The notes below the pieces were generated by a model, which searched no databases, was not told where the DNA came from, and worked only from the letters and a program-made list of their open reading frames with translations. From Burkholderia sp. Ax-1719 (GTDB taxonomy: Bacteria > Pseudomonadota > Gammaproteobacteria > Burkholderiales > Burkholderiaceae): a stretch of 64,000 nt of DNA. Location of the stretch: contig NZ_VWWJ01000001.1 in assembly GCF_011753055.1 (NCBI RefSeq), positions 372,001 through 436,000 on the forward strand, in the 5' to 3' direction. The translations under genes and the position numbers were made by a program. How positions within the stretch are numbered: position 1 is the first letter of the stretch; each line of letters opens with the position of its first letter. This document shows, piece by piece, positions 63,542 to 64,000 of this stretch.

Positions 63542-64000
63542 GCACTGCTGACATGTAGGTGCGGCGCGAGGCGGGCAGTGAGGCGCGCAGTCGAACCACG
63601 GCTTTCAAAGTCCCCGAATCACTTGAGCGACTAAGGCAACGTCTTGTGAGCAGCGCTCGTTGAATCGGCGCGATCACGCGTGCTTTGCATGAAGTGCGCG
63701 CGCCAGCGCGCCCGGCAGCAGCGCCTCGGCTAAGCCAACGAAAGCACCACACTTCCAGCAAGTGCCGTTGCGTCATCCCCCGAACACGTAGTTTGCTTGC
63801 TGACGTAGCTGTTGTTTTTCGGCAGCTATTCAATGCCGGAGCCCGAATGTATTTGTGATTAATAATGAGAATGATTATTATTCAGTCTCTTTGATGCCGT
63901 TGACTGGGTGGGTAAGGGACGATCTGACCGTGAGAGTTGCAACTTCATCTGATGCGAGCGGACTGCGGGCGAGCGAGGGCCGTTGTGCCGTCAAGCGCGC
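63542..64000. other. 459-base terminal region, no gene recognised
   Basis: No open frame with a recognisable product. It contains a Fur-box-like site (listed separately) near its right end and otherwise moderately GC-rich DNA without notable repeats. A gene reading into it from beyond the window edge is likely, given the Fur site. Confidence 0.5.
63861..63879. promoter_or_regulatory. Fur-box-like iron-regulatory site
   Basis: AATAATGAGAATGATTATT matches the 19-base Fur consensus GATAATGATAATCATTATC at 15 of 19 positions by my count and lies in an AT-rich patch within GC-rich DNA. It probably controls an iron-responsive gene that starts beyond 64000. Confidence 0.6.

Overview
The window is GC-rich DNA from a beta-proteobacterium of the Burkholderiaceae, most likely Paraburkholderia, Caballeronia or Burkholderia. 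The grounds are a Burkholderia-type rhamnolipid operon (rhlA, rhlB, MFS pump, rhlC, NodT-type channel, EmrA-type adaptor), several Gram-negative trimeric porins, an H-NS-type protein of the Burkholderia kind, a DUF934/sulfite reductase pair and a PenA-like class A beta-lactamase. The many LysR regulators paired with catabolic or transport genes, and the absence of core housekeeping or rRNA genes, suggest an accessory replicon (second chromosome or megaplasmid); that is inference. No tRNA, rRNA, CRISPR array, insertion sequence or prophage gene was seen.

Layout. 1-4.5 kb: an NmrA-like reductase divergent from a LysR regulator, then a PAS-PAS-GGDEF-EAL c-di-GMP protein preceded by an in-frame remnant of another PAS domain. 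4.7-12.9 kb (minus strand): a seven-gene rhamnolipid operon, tightly coupled by ATGA/TAATG overlaps, with an isoprenylcysteine-carboxyl-methyltransferase-like gene inserted between rhlA and rhlB. 12.9-17.1 kb: a 1,075-base non-coding region holding a cluster of GTTACG/CGTAAC motifs and a sigma-54-type promoter, which drives an exported 1,013-residue protein built of 23-residue repeats; a terminator follows. 17.2-20.0 kb: a MASE1-like membrane protein, a 3-hydroxyacyl-CoA dehydrogenase and a Tat-exported NHL protein. 20.0-26.7 kb: a complete ydcSTUVW-like polyamine/GABA-aldehyde operon with an upstream LysR gene. 26.9-32.4 kb: a divergent class A beta-lactamase, sulfite/nitrite reductase with DUF934, a PhyH-type dioxygenase, and a MarR regulator with its palindromic operator and a small membrane protein.

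32.6-38.6 kb: the four-gene ligase-associated DNA repair cassette (MBL exonuclease, ATP-dependent ligase, Lhr-like helicase, PdeM phosphoesterase), every junction overlapping. 38.9-43.7 kb: a secreted PHA depolymerase, two EamA exporters, and LysR and AraC regulators. 44.0-53.0 kb: two porins and two LysR-associated catabolic units (VOC enzyme + zinc-type reductase + MHS-family transporter; porin + AbgB-like M20 amidohydrolase). 53.0-56.7 kb: a VC0807-type membrane protein with TetR, two strong palindromes, an H-NS-type protein and a chemoreceptor. 57.0-63.5 kb: a sugar-acid operon (MFS permease, UxaA/GarD-family dehydratase, L-KDA-type dehydratase, 2-oxoglutarate semialdehyde dehydrogenase) divergent from a FadR-type GntR regulator with palindromic operators. 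The right edge carries a Fur-box-like site for a gene beyond the window.

The most interesting parts are the methyltransferase inside the rhamnolipid operon and the neighbouring repeat protein with its apparent sigma-54/enhancer regulatory region. Together with the c-di-GMP enzyme nearby, they suggest a surface-active/biofilm gene neighbourhood.
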